Shown in pieces: positions 16,613-24,172 of a stretch of DNA of 38,377 bases. The notes beneath the pieces were generated by a model. It saw only the letters and a list, made by a program, of their open reading frames with translations. It ran no database searches and had not been told where the DNA came from. Position numbers and translations under genes: made by a program. Origin of the DNA: Aggregatilineales bacterium (GTDB lineage: Bacteria > Chloroflexota > Anaerolineae > Aggregatilineales > Phototrophicaceae); NCBI GenBank assembly GCA_030834905.1, contig JAUQWZ010000039.1, forward strand, positions 1 through 38,377. The letters are read 5' to 3'. Positions within the stretch are counted from its first letter, which is position 1; the number at the start of each line of letters is the position of its first letter.

Positions 16613-18021
16613 CGCTTGATTTCCTCGACGATACCGCCGGCAGGATCGAGCAGTTGAATCTGAAGCGGCATCTGCCCGACCGCATGGGTAGAGCAGCTCA
16701 GACAAGGGTCAAAGGTGCGAATGAGCGCCTCCACCCGGTTGAGCATCCCTTCCTGCAAGCTTGCGCCGCGCACGAAGCGTTTGGCGACTTCCTTCACGCC
16801 CCGATCCATCGCGAAGTTGTTGTGTCCGGTGGCGATGATCAGATTGGCATAGGTGATCAAGCCGTCGCGGTCAATTTTGTAGTGATGCATCAGCGTGCCG
16901 CGCGGCGCTTCGGCGACGCCAATGCCTTCATAGGCGTTGGGTTGCGCGTGGGCGCGTACCCGGTCGCTGAGGATGTCAGGCGTGTGCAGCAGTTGGTCGA
17001 TCTTCTCCAGACAGTAGAGGATTTCGATCAGCCGGGCATAGTGATAATGGAACGAGCTTTGCGTATCCAGCGTGCGGAAGAACAGCAGTTCCTCATCCGC
17101 CAGCGGCGTGCCGCAGGTGTTCACCAGGTTCAGCCGCGCCAGCGGACCGACACGGTAGACACCGTCCGGGTAACCCATCGGCTTGTAGTATGGCGATTTG
17201 AGATACGTATGCGGCTCAACCGTTTCGTTGATGTACTCGGCGTAGTCGTCGCCCTTGAGTCCGTCGGCGATAATGTGCCGGTCGGCGTCCATGATGCGCA
17301 GGCTGCCATCGTACATCTCAAGCTGGTCGTCTTCGCCGACCAAGCCCATGAACAGCGTGCGAATTGATGAGAAGGCGCTGATTTCTTCGGCGTACAGATC
17401 GAGCACGCTGCGATACCAGCCAAGCGTGCGCCGGGCGATTTCGATGCCTTCGGGGATCATCGCCAGCATTGCCTCGCGCTTTTCGGCGGTCAAAGGCTCG
17501 CTGACGCCGCCGGGTACGACCCACGCGGGATGAATGCGCTTGCGACCGAGCATCTCGATGATCTGCTGCCCGATCTGGCGCAGGCGAACCCCATCGCGGG
17601 CAAGCTGCGGGTGCTGCTGCGCCACGCCAAAGACGTTGCGCTGCGCCGGGTCAGAATCCATGCCCAGCAGCAGGTCAGGCGACGACAGATAGAAGAAGCT
17701 GAGCGCGTGCGACTGGGTGATCTGCGCCAGGTTCAGGATGCGGCGCAGGTTCTTGGCTTCGGGCGGCACATGGACTGCCAGCAGCTTATCGCAGGCTTTC
17801 GCCGACGCGATCAGATGGCTGACCGGACAAATTCCGCAGATCCGCGCCATCAGCGATGGCATCTCGTGGAAGGGACGCCCTTCGACGAATTTCTCGAAGC
17901 CGCGCACCTGCGTCACATGGAAGTGCGCATCGGCGACTTCGCCGTGATCATTCAATTGAATTGTGATTTTGGCATGTCCCTCGATGCGGGTGACCGGATC
18001 GATGACGATTGTTTGCCCCAT
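16609..18021 (-). CDS. hoxH: Bidirectional [NiFe] hydrogenase large subunit HoxH
   Basis: HoxH carries the Ni-Fe active site that splits or makes H2. The 470-aa protein shows the L1 motif RICGICPVSH with Cys62 and Cys65 and the L2 motif DPCLSCSTHA with Cys440 and Cys443. The last 24 residues, after His446, form the tail removed by the maturation protease. Other family blocks include IDPVTRIEGHAKI at the N-terminus and ATGHNNFAMDRGVKE. AGGAGA precedes ATG 18021. The hoxEFUYH order and short L1/L2 variants place it in group 3 (3d type, NAD-linked). It is expected to be soluble in the cytoplasm, since no membrane anchor or Tat signal is encoded here. Confidence 0.96.
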   Translation of the reverse strand: MGQTIVIDPVTRIEGHAKITIQLNDHGEVADAHFHVTQVRGFEKFVEGRPFHEMPSLMARICGICPVSHLIASAKACDKLLAVHVPPEAKNLRRILNLAQITQSHALSFFYLSSPDLLLGMDSDPAQRNVFGVAQQHPQLARDGVRLRQIGQQIIEMLGRKRIHPAWVVPGGVSEPLTAEKREAMLAMIPEGIEIARRTLGWYRSVLDLYAEEISAFSSIRTLFMGLVGEDDQLEMYDGSLRIMDADRHIIADGLKGDDYAEYINETVEPHTYLKSPYYKPMGYPDGVYRVGPLARLNLVNTCGTPLADEELLFFRTLDTQSSFHYHYARLIEILYCLEKIDQLLHTPDILSDRVRAHAQPNAYEGIGVAEAPRGTLMHHYKIDRDGLITYANLIIATGHNNFAMDRGVKEVAKRFVRGASLQEGMLNRVEALIRTFDPCLSCSTHAVGQMPLQIQLLDPAGGIVEEIKR

Positions 18022-18032
18022 GCCCTGTTCTC

Positions 18033-18566
18033 CTAAGCGCCAAAGCGCGTTTTATCGGCGATATCGGGAATGCGCCCGGCGAGCAGTTCCGTAACGACGT
18101 AGTAGATGGTATCGGCAGCGGGTGGGCATCCGGGTACGTATAGATCCACCTTGACGACGGAATGGATTGGGCGAACGACCGGCAGCAGCCGCGGCACGAC
18201 CAGATCGGGAATCTGTGGGTTCAGCAGCGCCGGATCGAGGTAGGCGCGCTGCAAGACTGCTTCCGCCCCGACTGAATTGCGCAGCGAGGGGACGTTGCCG
18301 GTCACCGCGCAGTCGCCGAGCGAGACGAGCAGCCTGGTGCGCGCGCGAATGTGGCTGATTTTCTCCAGGTCTTCTTCGCTGCTGACCGCGCCTTCCACCA
18401 GGGTCACGTCCACCTGGTCGGGGAAATCCTTGCAATCGACCAGCGGGCTGTAGACGAGGTCGATCTGATCGGCAAGTGCCAGCAGTCGTTCGTCAATATC
18501 CAGAAACGACATGTGACAGCCGGAACATCCATCCAGCCAGACGGTGGCGATTCGGGTCCGGGTCAT
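18033..18566 (-). CDS. hoxY: Bidirectional hydrogenase small subunit HoxY
   Basis: HoxY (177 aa) carries the proximal [4Fe-4S] cluster that moves electrons between HoxH and HoxU. Cluster ligands are visible in WLDGCSGCHMSF, LGDCAVTGN and YVPGCPPAADTIYY. No twin-arginine signal is present, consistent with a cytoplasmic enzyme. Its ATG overlaps the hoxU stop in an ATGA arrangement, with GGGAGAA upstream, and hoxH follows after 11 bases. Confidence 0.96.
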   Translation of the reverse strand: MTRTRIATVWLDGCSGCHMSFLDIDERLLALADQIDLVYSPLVDCKDFPDQVDVTLVEGAVSSEEDLEKISHIRARTRLLVSLGDCAVTGNVPSLRNSVGAEAVLQRAYLDPALLNPQIPDLVVPRLLPVVRPIHSVVKVDLYVPGCPPAADTIYYVVTELLAGRIPDIADKTRFGA

Positions 18567-19273
18567 TTGTCGTTCTCCCGCATTTCTGCCAGCGTTTTCA
18601 GGAACGAATTGTGTTTGGTCATTTCACCTACCGCGTTGCCTTTCTCGAACAGAGCGCCGGTTGGGCATACCTGCACGCATTTGCCGCAGCTTGTGCAGCT
18701 TTCCGATGTCCCCCAGGGTTGGTGAAGATCGGTGATGACGGTGGTTTGGCTGCCGCGCGCCATCAGATCCCAGGTGTGCGCGCCTTCGATTTCGGCGCAC
18801 ACGCGGACGCAGCGCGTGCAGAGGATACAGCGGTTGCGGTCGAGCGCGTAACGTTCGTGCGAGGCGTCAACGGTGCGCTTCGGATAGAAGTACGGCAGGC
18901 TGATATGATCGACGCCTAACTGGATCGCCATCGACTGAAGCTCACAGTGTCCATTGGCGACACAGACCGAGCAGATATGATTGCCCTCAGCGAACAGCAT
19001 CTCGATGATGGTGCGGCGGTACTTTTGCAGCCGTTCCGAGTTGGTATAGACTTCCATGCCTTCGTTGATAAAGGTGGTGCAGGCGGGCAGCAGCTTAGGC
19101 ACGCCGCGCACTTCGACCACGCACAGACGGCACGCGCCGATATTCGACAGTCCATCCAACTGGCACAGGCGGGGAATGGTGATGCCGTGATCGCGCGCGA
19201 CCTGCAGGATGGTTTCATCCTCGCGTCCGGTGGCTTCGCGGTCGTCAATGGTGAGTGTAAAAACGCGGGTCAT
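18563..19273 (-). CDS. hoxU: Hydrogenase diaphorase subunit HoxU
   Basis: HoxU (236 aa) is the iron-sulfur wire between HoxY and HoxF. It has an N-terminal plant-type [2Fe-2S] domain with Cys37, Cys48, Cys51 and Cys65. Next comes the His/Cys-ligated [4Fe-4S] motif (GNHICSVCVANGHCELQ). Two [4Fe-4S] ferredoxin motifs follow (CILCTRCVRVC and CTSCGKCVQVCPTGALFEKG). This matches the NuoG N-terminal domain and HoxU of group 3d enzymes. AGGAGG sits 7 bases before ATG 19273, and the start overlaps the hoxF stop (ATGA). Confidence 0.96.
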   Translation of the reverse strand: MTRVFTLTIDDREATGREDETILQVARDHGITIPRLCQLDGLSNIGACRLCVVEVRGVPKLLPACTTFINEGMEVYTNSERLQKYRRTIIEMLFAEGNHICSVCVANGHCELQSMAIQLGVDHISLPYFYPKRTVDASHERYALDRNRCILCTRCVRVCAEIEGAHTWDLMARGSQTTVITDLHQPWGTSESCTSCGKCVQVCPTGALFEKGNAVGEMTKHNSFLKTLAEMRENDK

Positions 19274-20910
19274 ACGCCTACCTCCTGATGGATGGTACAG
19301 ACGCCCGCCGGGCAGGTCTTGTCCACGATGTGCGCCAGATATTCGCTGCGGAAGTAGCGCAGCGTACTCACGACCGGATTCGGCGACCCCTGCCCAAGTC
19401 CACAGAGGCTGCTGTGCTTGACGACATCCGCCAGATCTTCCAGCATGGCGAGATCGTCGAGCGTGGCTTCCCCAAGCGTGATTTTGTCGAGCAGATGGTA
19501 CATCTCAGCAGTGCCTACCCGACAGGGGATGCACTTGCCGCAGGATTCGGACATGCAGAATTCCATGAAGAATTTGGCGACATCGACCATACACGCCGAT
19601 TCGTCGATGACGATCATGCCGCCCGATCCCATAAACGAGCCGACCTGCGCCAGCGATTCGTAATCGACGGGGATATCCAGATGTTCCGCCGGGATACAGC
19701 CGCCGGAGGGTCCGCCGGTCTGCACCGCCTTAAAGCGTTTGCCGGGGGGCAGCCCGCCAATTTCGTAGACAATTTCGCGCAGGGTGATGCCCATCGGCAC
19801 TTCGATCAAGCCGGTATGGCTGACGCTGCCCGTGAGCGCGAATACTTTTGTGCCTTTGCTGCGTTCGGTGCCGATGGTGGAAAACCACTCGCCGCCTTCG
19901 CGCAGCACCGGCACGATGTTGGCGAACGTCTCGACATTGTTAATGAGGGTGGGATAGCCCCAGATGCCATGCGCTGCCGGATACGGCGGGCGTGGTCGCG
20001 GCGTGCCGCGCCTGCCTTCGATTGAGGCGATCAGCGCTGTTTCCTCGCCGCAGACGAACGCCCCCGCGCCAAGCCGGATATCCAGCTTGAAGCTGAAGCG
20101 CGTGCCGCAGATATCGTGTCCCAGCAGCCCATGTTTCTCTGCCTGACGGATGGCGCGGCGCAGCCGCTTGACCGCCAGCGGATATTCGGCGCGCACGTAC
20201 AGGTAGCCCGCGTCAGCGCCAACGGCATAAGCGGCGATCAACATGCCTTCGATCAACTGGTGCGGCACGTCTTCCATGACGCTGCGATCCATAAACGCGC
20301 CCGGATCGCCCTCGTCGCCGTTGCAGACAACGTAGCGGTGATTGGCGACCGCTTTGGCGACCGTGTTCCACTTGAGTCCGGTCGAGTAACCCGCGCCGCC
20401 GCGCCCGCGCAGCCCACTTTTGGTAAGCTGTTCGATCACCTGCGCCGGGGTCAGTTCGGCAAGTATCCTGACCAGCGTCGAATAACCGCCGGTTGCCATA
20501 TAGGACTCGATGCTTTCGGGATCGATCATGCCGTTGTGTTCGAGCACAATTTTCTTTTGTCGGCTGAAGAAAGGTATTGAAACGTCAAGAGTCAGGCGTT
20601 CGACGGGGGCGGCGTCCAGGCTGTCAACCAGTTCGGGTGCGTCGTCGGTTTTCACCCCCTGGTAAAGCAGATGATCGGGTTCAACCGACACCAGCGGACC
20701 GGCTTCGCATAAGCCCCGGCAGCCGCCGTGTACGACCGAACAGCGGTGCCCGATGCCCCGGCTTTTCAGTTCACCCTCGATGCTCTCATACACCTGCTCG
20801 CTTTGCAGCGACTGGCAGCCAGTGCCGGAACAGACGATGATACGGTGATCGAATGCCGTCTGTGCCTCCTTTGCGGCTGTCGCGAGTTCATGAAGCTCAT
20901 CCGTGTTCAC
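19270..20910 (-). CDS. hoxF: Hydrogenase diaphorase subunit HoxF (NADH/FMN)
   Basis: HoxF exchanges electrons with NAD(H) through FMN. I choose GTG 20910, a GTGA overlap with the hoxE stop, with AAGGAG 11 bases upstream; an earlier in-frame GTG at 20922 sits directly on that AAGGAG. The result is 546 aa. An N-terminal thioredoxin-like [2Fe-2S] domain (CSGTGCQSLQ ... GGCRGLCEAGP) precedes the NuoF core. In that core GLRGRGGAGYSTGLKW and NGDEGDPGAFMDRS bind NADH and FMN, and ESCGKCIPCRVG plus HSSLCGLG bind the [4Fe-4S] cluster. The protein stops soon after CPAGVC, with no C-terminal ferredoxin domain like that of HydB/HndC enzymes. Confidence 0.95.
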   Translation of the reverse strand: MNTDELHELATAAKEAQTAFDHRIIVCSGTGCQSLQSEQVYESIEGELKSRGIGHRCSVVHGGCRGLCEAGPLVSVEPDHLLYQGVKTDDAPELVDSLDAAPVERLTLDVSIPFFSRQKKIVLEHNGMIDPESIESYMATGGYSTLVRILAELTPAQVIEQLTKSGLRGRGGAGYSTGLKWNTVAKAVANHRYVVCNGDEGDPGAFMDRSVMEDVPHQLIEGMLIAAYAVGADAGYLYVRAEYPLAVKRLRRAIRQAEKHGLLGHDICGTRFSFKLDIRLGAGAFVCGEETALIASIEGRRGTPRPRPPYPAAHGIWGYPTLINNVETFANIVPVLREGGEWFSTIGTERSKGTKVFALTGSVSHTGLIEVPMGITLREIVYEIGGLPPGKRFKAVQTGGPSGGCIPAEHLDIPVDYESLAQVGSFMGSGGMIVIDESACMVDVAKFFMEFCMSESCGKCIPCRVGTAEMYHLLDKITLGEATLDDLAMLEDLADVVKHSSLCGLGQGSPNPVVSTLRYFRSEYLAHIVDKTCPAGVCTIHQEVGV

Positions 20911-21401
20911 GTTGTTTCCCACTCCTTGATTCGCGCGACGGCTTGAGAGGGTTCGATCTTGCCCGCGACGTCACCGTCGAAGACGCAGGCAGGCGCAAGC
21001 CCGCAAGTCCCCAGGCAGCGCGCCACGACCAGCGAAACCTGTTTGTCGGGCGTCGTCTCCCCTCGTTTGATCCCTGTTGCCTGTTCGAGCGCGGAAAGAA
21101 TTTGGGGACCACCCTTGATGTAGCAGGCGGTGCCGAGGCAAACGACACAGGTGTGTTCGCCCTGCGGCTTGAGGGTAAAGAGATTATAGAAGGTCGCCAC
21201 ACCATAGACCCGGCTGATGGGGATACCGAGGCTGTCGGCAGCGTAGCGCAGCGCAACATCATCTAAATACCCAAACGCTTCCTGTGCGCTGTGCAATGTT
21301 TCGATCAGGGCGTCTGGTGCAAAGCCGTGCTTGCGCATGGTCGCCATAACGATGCGCCAGCGCTTGTCCTCAGAAGGTAAAGCTGTAGTTTTTGTTCGCA
21401 T
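20907..21401 (-). CDS. hoxE: Hydrogenase diaphorase subunit HoxE
   Basis: HoxE (164 aa) is a NuoE-like thioredoxin-fold protein with one [2Fe-2S] cluster. It distinguishes cyanobacterial-type HoxEFUYH from the four-subunit HoxFUYH. Cluster ligands fit Cys88 and Cys93 (CLGTACYIKGG) and Cys129 and Cys133 (ARCLGTCGLAP). The helical N-terminal part (LHSAQEAFGYLDDVALRYAADSLGIP) is typical of the family. It is the first gene of the operon, with a weak TAGGTG element before ATG 21401, and its 3' end overlaps hoxF. Confidence 0.95.
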   Translation of the reverse strand: MRTKTTALPSEDKRWRIVMATMRKHGFAPDALIETLHSAQEAFGYLDDVALRYAADSLGIPISRVYGVATFYNLFTLKPQGEHTCVVCLGTACYIKGGPQILSALEQATGIKRGETTPDKQVSLVVARCLGTCGLAPACVFDGDVAGKIEPSQAVARIKEWETT

Positions 21402-21437
21402 ACACCTATTCCAGTAAGTGAGGTGAACACTCCGCCA

Positions 21438-21465
21438 AGCATAGTGTTATTTTTCACAATCGGAA
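21438..21465 (-). promoter_or_regulatory. Candidate hox promoter with Rex-like operator
   Basis: On the minus strand TTCCGA (21465-21460) and TATGCT (21443-21438), 16 bases apart, could be -35 and -10 boxes for hoxE, although both are weak. The spacer begins TTGTGAAAAATAACAC. Its left half is a perfect Rex half-site (TTGTGAA) and the right half is degenerate. Rex, an NADH/NAD+ sensor, often controls hydrogenase and fermentation genes. The assignment is a guess from sequence and location. Confidence 0.3.
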
Positions 21466-21593
21466 CGTGTATAACATCAGGTGGCGCTCGTTAGCAATGT
21501 CATGACAAATTGCGAAGGAACTAATGGAGTCTTTCACTATTCCTGACAGCCCACTTATGCGATTCTTGAGTGGGATTTAAATGAGGATATTCC

Positions 21594-22904
21594 ATGTTGA
21601 AGACGAAATTCTGCTCTGCCGAAGAAGCTGTCAGCGTGATTCAGTCCAATCAGCGAGTTTTTCTCACCGGCAACTGCTCGGTGCCAAGTGTGCTGGTCGC
21701 AGCGCTGGTAGAGCGCGCCAGCCTGCTGCACGATGTCGAGATCATGCAGGTGCTCACCTTAGGCTGCTGCGACTATGTCGATCCGTCGCTTGAAGGTCAC
21801 CTGCGGGTGAACAGCATGTTTATTTCGGAAGACGTGCGTGAAGCGGTCAACGCCGGACGCGCCGATTTTACCCCCATCTTTCTCTCCGAAATTCCTAACC
21901 TTTACCGGACGCAGCGCCTGGTGGACGTAGCCTTGATTCACGTGGCACCGCCTGACGAACATGGTTTCTGCTCGTTCGGCGTCGAGGTTGGCGTAACTAA
22001 AGCGGCGGCGGAAACGGCGCAGGTCGTCATCGCGCAGATTAACCCGCAGATGCCGCGCACCCTGGGCGACAGCTTCATCCATATCAGCAAGATTGATTAC
22101 GCGGTTCAGGTCGATATGCCGCTGCCGGAGATGAAGGCGGGGAAATCGACGCCTGTTCAGCAGGATATTGCCCGGAACGTCGCATCGCTGATCGATGACG
22201 GCAGCACGCTTCAGGCGGGCATCGGCGGTCTGCCGGACGCCGTACTGCGCTTCCTGAGCGACCGGCGCGATCTGGGCATCCACACCGAACTGTTCTCGGA
22301 TGGCGTGGTCGATCTGGTTGAGCAGGGCGTGATCACCAATGCTGCCAAGACGCTGCACACCGGCAAGATCGTCGCTGGCTTTGTGTTAGGCTCGCATCGC
22401 TTGTACGAATTTGTACACGACAACCCGATGGTTGAACTGCACCCGACCGATTACGTGAACGATCCCTACCGGATCGCCCAGAACGACAAGATGGTCGCCA
22501 TCAATGCCGCTATCGAAGTGGATTTGACCGGGCAGGTGTGCGCCGACAGCTTCGGACATTATTTCTACAGCGGCGTGGGCGGACAGATCGACTTCATTCG
22601 TGGGGCGGCTCGCTCCAAAGGCGGCAAGCCAATTATCGCGCTGCCTTCGACGGCGAAGAACGATACCATCAGCCGTATTGTCTGGGAACTCAAGCCGGGC
22701 GCGGGCGTGGTCACCACCCGCAACGACGTGCATTACGTGGTCACTGAATACGGAATCGCCTATCTGTACGGGCGGTCAATCCGCGAGCGCGTGCGGGCGC
22801 TGATCGACATTGCCCATCCGAACTTCCGCGAGGCGCTGGCAGAGAAGGCATACGAACACCACTACATGCCGCGCCAGTTTGCTGGCGCTGCCTTAGGCGT
22901 GTAA
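21594..22904 (+). CDS. Acetyl-CoA hydrolase/CoA-transferase family protein
   Basis: This 436-aa member of the acetyl-CoA hydrolase / 4-hydroxybutyrate CoA-transferase family moves CoA between acyl groups, for example acetyl-CoA to acetate with a partner acid. Family blocks are clear: VALIHVAPPDEHGFCSFG, LQAGIGGLPDAVL, GIHTELFSDGVVDL (likely containing the catalytic Glu), GQVCADSFGHYFYSGVGGQIDFIRGA and YGIAYLYGRSIRER. TGAGGAT lies 7 bases before ATG 21594, preceded by a CCCACT/AGTGGG hairpin (21550-21574) in the leader. It diverges from the hox operon over about 190 bases, so it may share its regulation. Family members differ in substrate, so acetate, propionate and 4-hydroxybutyrate use cannot be told apart by eye. 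Confidence 0.9.
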   Translation: MLKTKFCSAEEAVSVIQSNQRVFLTGNCSVPSVLVAALVERASLLHDVEIMQVLTLGCCDYVDPSLEGHLRVNSMFISEDVREAVNAGRADFTPIFLSEIPNLYRTQRLVDVALIHVAPPDEHGFCSFGVEVGVTKAAAETAQVVIAQINPQMPRTLGDSFIHISKIDYAVQVDMPLPEMKAGKSTPVQQDIARNVASLIDDGSTLQAGIGGLPDAVLRFLSDRRDLGIHTELFSDGVVDLVEQGVITNAAKTLHTGKIVAGFVLGSHRLYEFVHDNPMVELHPTDYVNDPYRIAQNDKMVAINAAIEVDLTGQVCADSFGHYFYSGVGGQIDFIRGAARSKGGKPIIALPSTAKNDTISRIVWELKPGAGVVTTRNDVHYVVTEYGIAYLYGRSIRERVRALIDIAHPNFREALAEKAYEHHYMPRQFAGAALGV

Positions 22905-22957
22905 GCTGCCAGCAGGCGGCGGTGTCGTAAATCTACGGAGTTGGGCGACCCACCGGA

Positions 22958-22981
22958 GGACACGATGTATCGTGTCCCTAC
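22958..22981. repeat. Palindromic repeat, single copy C
   Basis: A 20-bp palindrome with arms GGACACGAT/ATCGTGTCC around a GT centre is followed by CCTAC. It is the right half of the paired element seen elsewhere. A possible decayed left half (GGTGTCGTAAATCTACGG) lies about 30 bases upstream. It sits 53 bases after the acetyl-CoA hydrolase stop. Confidence 0.8.
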
Positions 22982-23008
22982 GCCCCTGAACCCTCAGGAG
23001 CAGGGGCG
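22981..23008. terminator. Stem-loop between convergent genes
   Basis: CGCCCCTG (22981-22988) pairs with CAGGGGCG (23001-23008) around a 12-base loop, between the convergent acetyl-CoA hydrolase and GNAT genes. No T run follows on either strand, so termination is only probable. The stem matches the ppdK terminator stem. Confidence 0.5.
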
Positions 23009-23018
23009 CGTAGGATTG

Positions 23019-23891
23019 TCAATAGTCGCGCGCCCATTCCACCACGCCGTCAGCGTGGGTATCCCCCCGTGACCAGACGCCGCGCGTCATATTCAGCTTC
23101 CATTCCGGCGGGCGCAGTTCCTGAAATGGCGCGTGCTGAACAAAGCCAAGTTTTTCCGCCAGTTTCCATGAGCGCACATTTTCGTCGTCGGTGTCCCATA
23201 AAATCTGCAAGCCGCGCTCCAGCGCTTCGCGGATGAACGCCGCGCTGGCTGCCGCGCCATAGCCCTGACGCTGGAACTTCTCAATCGTATCAATGCCGGC
23301 GATGACACCGGTGCTGCTCTGGGCAATCGCGTAAACGACGCTGGTTATGGCGTCGCCCTGCAAGGCGCAGTAGGCGAAGCCGTTTTCGATCAGCGCTTGA
23401 TGGCTTCCCCAGAACATCCGCAGGAAGGGCAGCGGCAGCGCGCGGTCAGCCTGTTCCGCCAGCGCCAGATCGATGCGTTCAACGCGCGATCCGGCGGGCG
23501 GCGCGATTTCGGGGGCGGCTGTGCCAGGCTGCCACTGGTAGTTGCGGCGCGGAATGACCGCCATCGGCGCATCTTCCCGCAGCGCCTGCGCCCACGCCTC
23601 ACCGATAGGCGCGTAGCAGTAGACGTGCTGGAATACATCCGGTTCTTCCGGCGCGTCCTTGATAAACGTCCGCAGCGCGGCGTTGGGGGTTCCGGCGATG
23701 AAATCGTCATAGGTGCGGCACAGCAGGGCGGCGGTGGGCGACTCGGTCTTATCGACGAAGATGCGACCGGGCTGCCGACCTTCGCGCACCGAGTCGTAAG
23801 CCGGCAGGTCAAACCACGTTTCGGCGTACAGCGGCTGGCAGCGGTCAAAGAGTGAAGTGGGCAGCTCGTAAATTGTGAGCGTTTGGTTCAA
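23019..23891 (-). CDS. GNAT-family N-acetyltransferase
   Basis: This probable acetyl-CoA-dependent N-acetyltransferase (290 aa) has unknown substrate. The C-terminal half carries the GNAT core: VVYAIAQSSTGVIAGIDTIEKFQRQGYGAAASAAFIREAL contains the acetyl-CoA pyrophosphate loop (Q-R-Q-G-Y-G-A). ILWDTDDENVRSWKLAEKLGFV is the typical motif B with the N-xx-S-xx-LxxKLGF pattern. The N-terminal half resembles the long extension of the GNAT_acetyltran_2 (ZmaR-like) group. The start is TTG 23891, with GGGGAG 9 bases upstream. It appears to be a single gene, convergent with the acetyl-CoA hydrolase. Confidence 0.8.
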   Translation of the reverse strand: MNQTLTIYELPTSLFDRCQPLYAETWFDLPAYDSVREGRQPGRIFVDKTESPTAALLCRTYDDFIAGTPNAALRTFIKDAPEEPDVFQHVYCYAPIGEAWAQALREDAPMAVIPRRNYQWQPGTAAPEIAPPAGSRVERIDLALAEQADRALPLPFLRMFWGSHQALIENGFAYCALQGDAITSVVYAIAQSSTGVIAGIDTIEKFQRQGYGAAASAAFIREALERGLQILWDTDDENVRSWKLAEKLGFVQHAPFQELRPPEWKLNMTRGVWSRGDTHADGVVEWARDY

Positions 23892-24094
23892 GGCGAAAAT
23901 CTCCCCATGAGATGGACTGACAGTGTTGTTCGTGAAATCAAAACAATGCGCGCGCGAAATTCACGCCGCATGAACGTGGGGAGCGCCAGCACTGCGGCTG
24001 GCTAGGGGACTTGCGCCTGTTTGTCGTTGAACATGCTGCTCACGATAGCAGAAAAATCGTGGGGATGTCAATGTGTTGGACGACGGATAGGCTG
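23892..24094. other. Intergenic, no feature seen
   Basis: This is upstream sequence of the GNAT gene. I looked for a tRNA-like cloverleaf, a small gene and a promoter and found nothing convincing. Confidence 0.4.
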
Positions 24095-24166
24095 TCGTAG
24101 GGACACGACATTGTCGTGTCCGTTTTTGTTGCGGGACGGCGGACACGATATATCGTGTCCCTACGA
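24095..24166. repeat. Paired palindromic repeat, copy D
   Basis: Outer inverted repeat TCGTAGGGACACGA/TCGTGTCCCTACGA (24095-24108 and 24153-24166) encloses two palindromes, 24101-24121 (centre ATT) and 24141-24160 (centre AT). The spacer between them is T-rich. It begins 7 bases after the thiolase stop on the minus strand and could serve as its transcription end. Confidence 0.88.
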
Positions 24167-24172
24167 TATGCC

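Noticed and set aside
16613..16705. Longer N-terminus for the hydrogenase protease
   Set aside because: It would lie inside hoxH and adds non-conserved Arg/Ser-rich residues. GTG 16612 has a good ribosome binding site and gives normal family length.
23892..24094. Possible tRNA or small RNA between GNAT and the repeats
   Set aside because: I could not find a cloverleaf, conserved TPsiC or anticodon arm, or a promoter-terminator pair.
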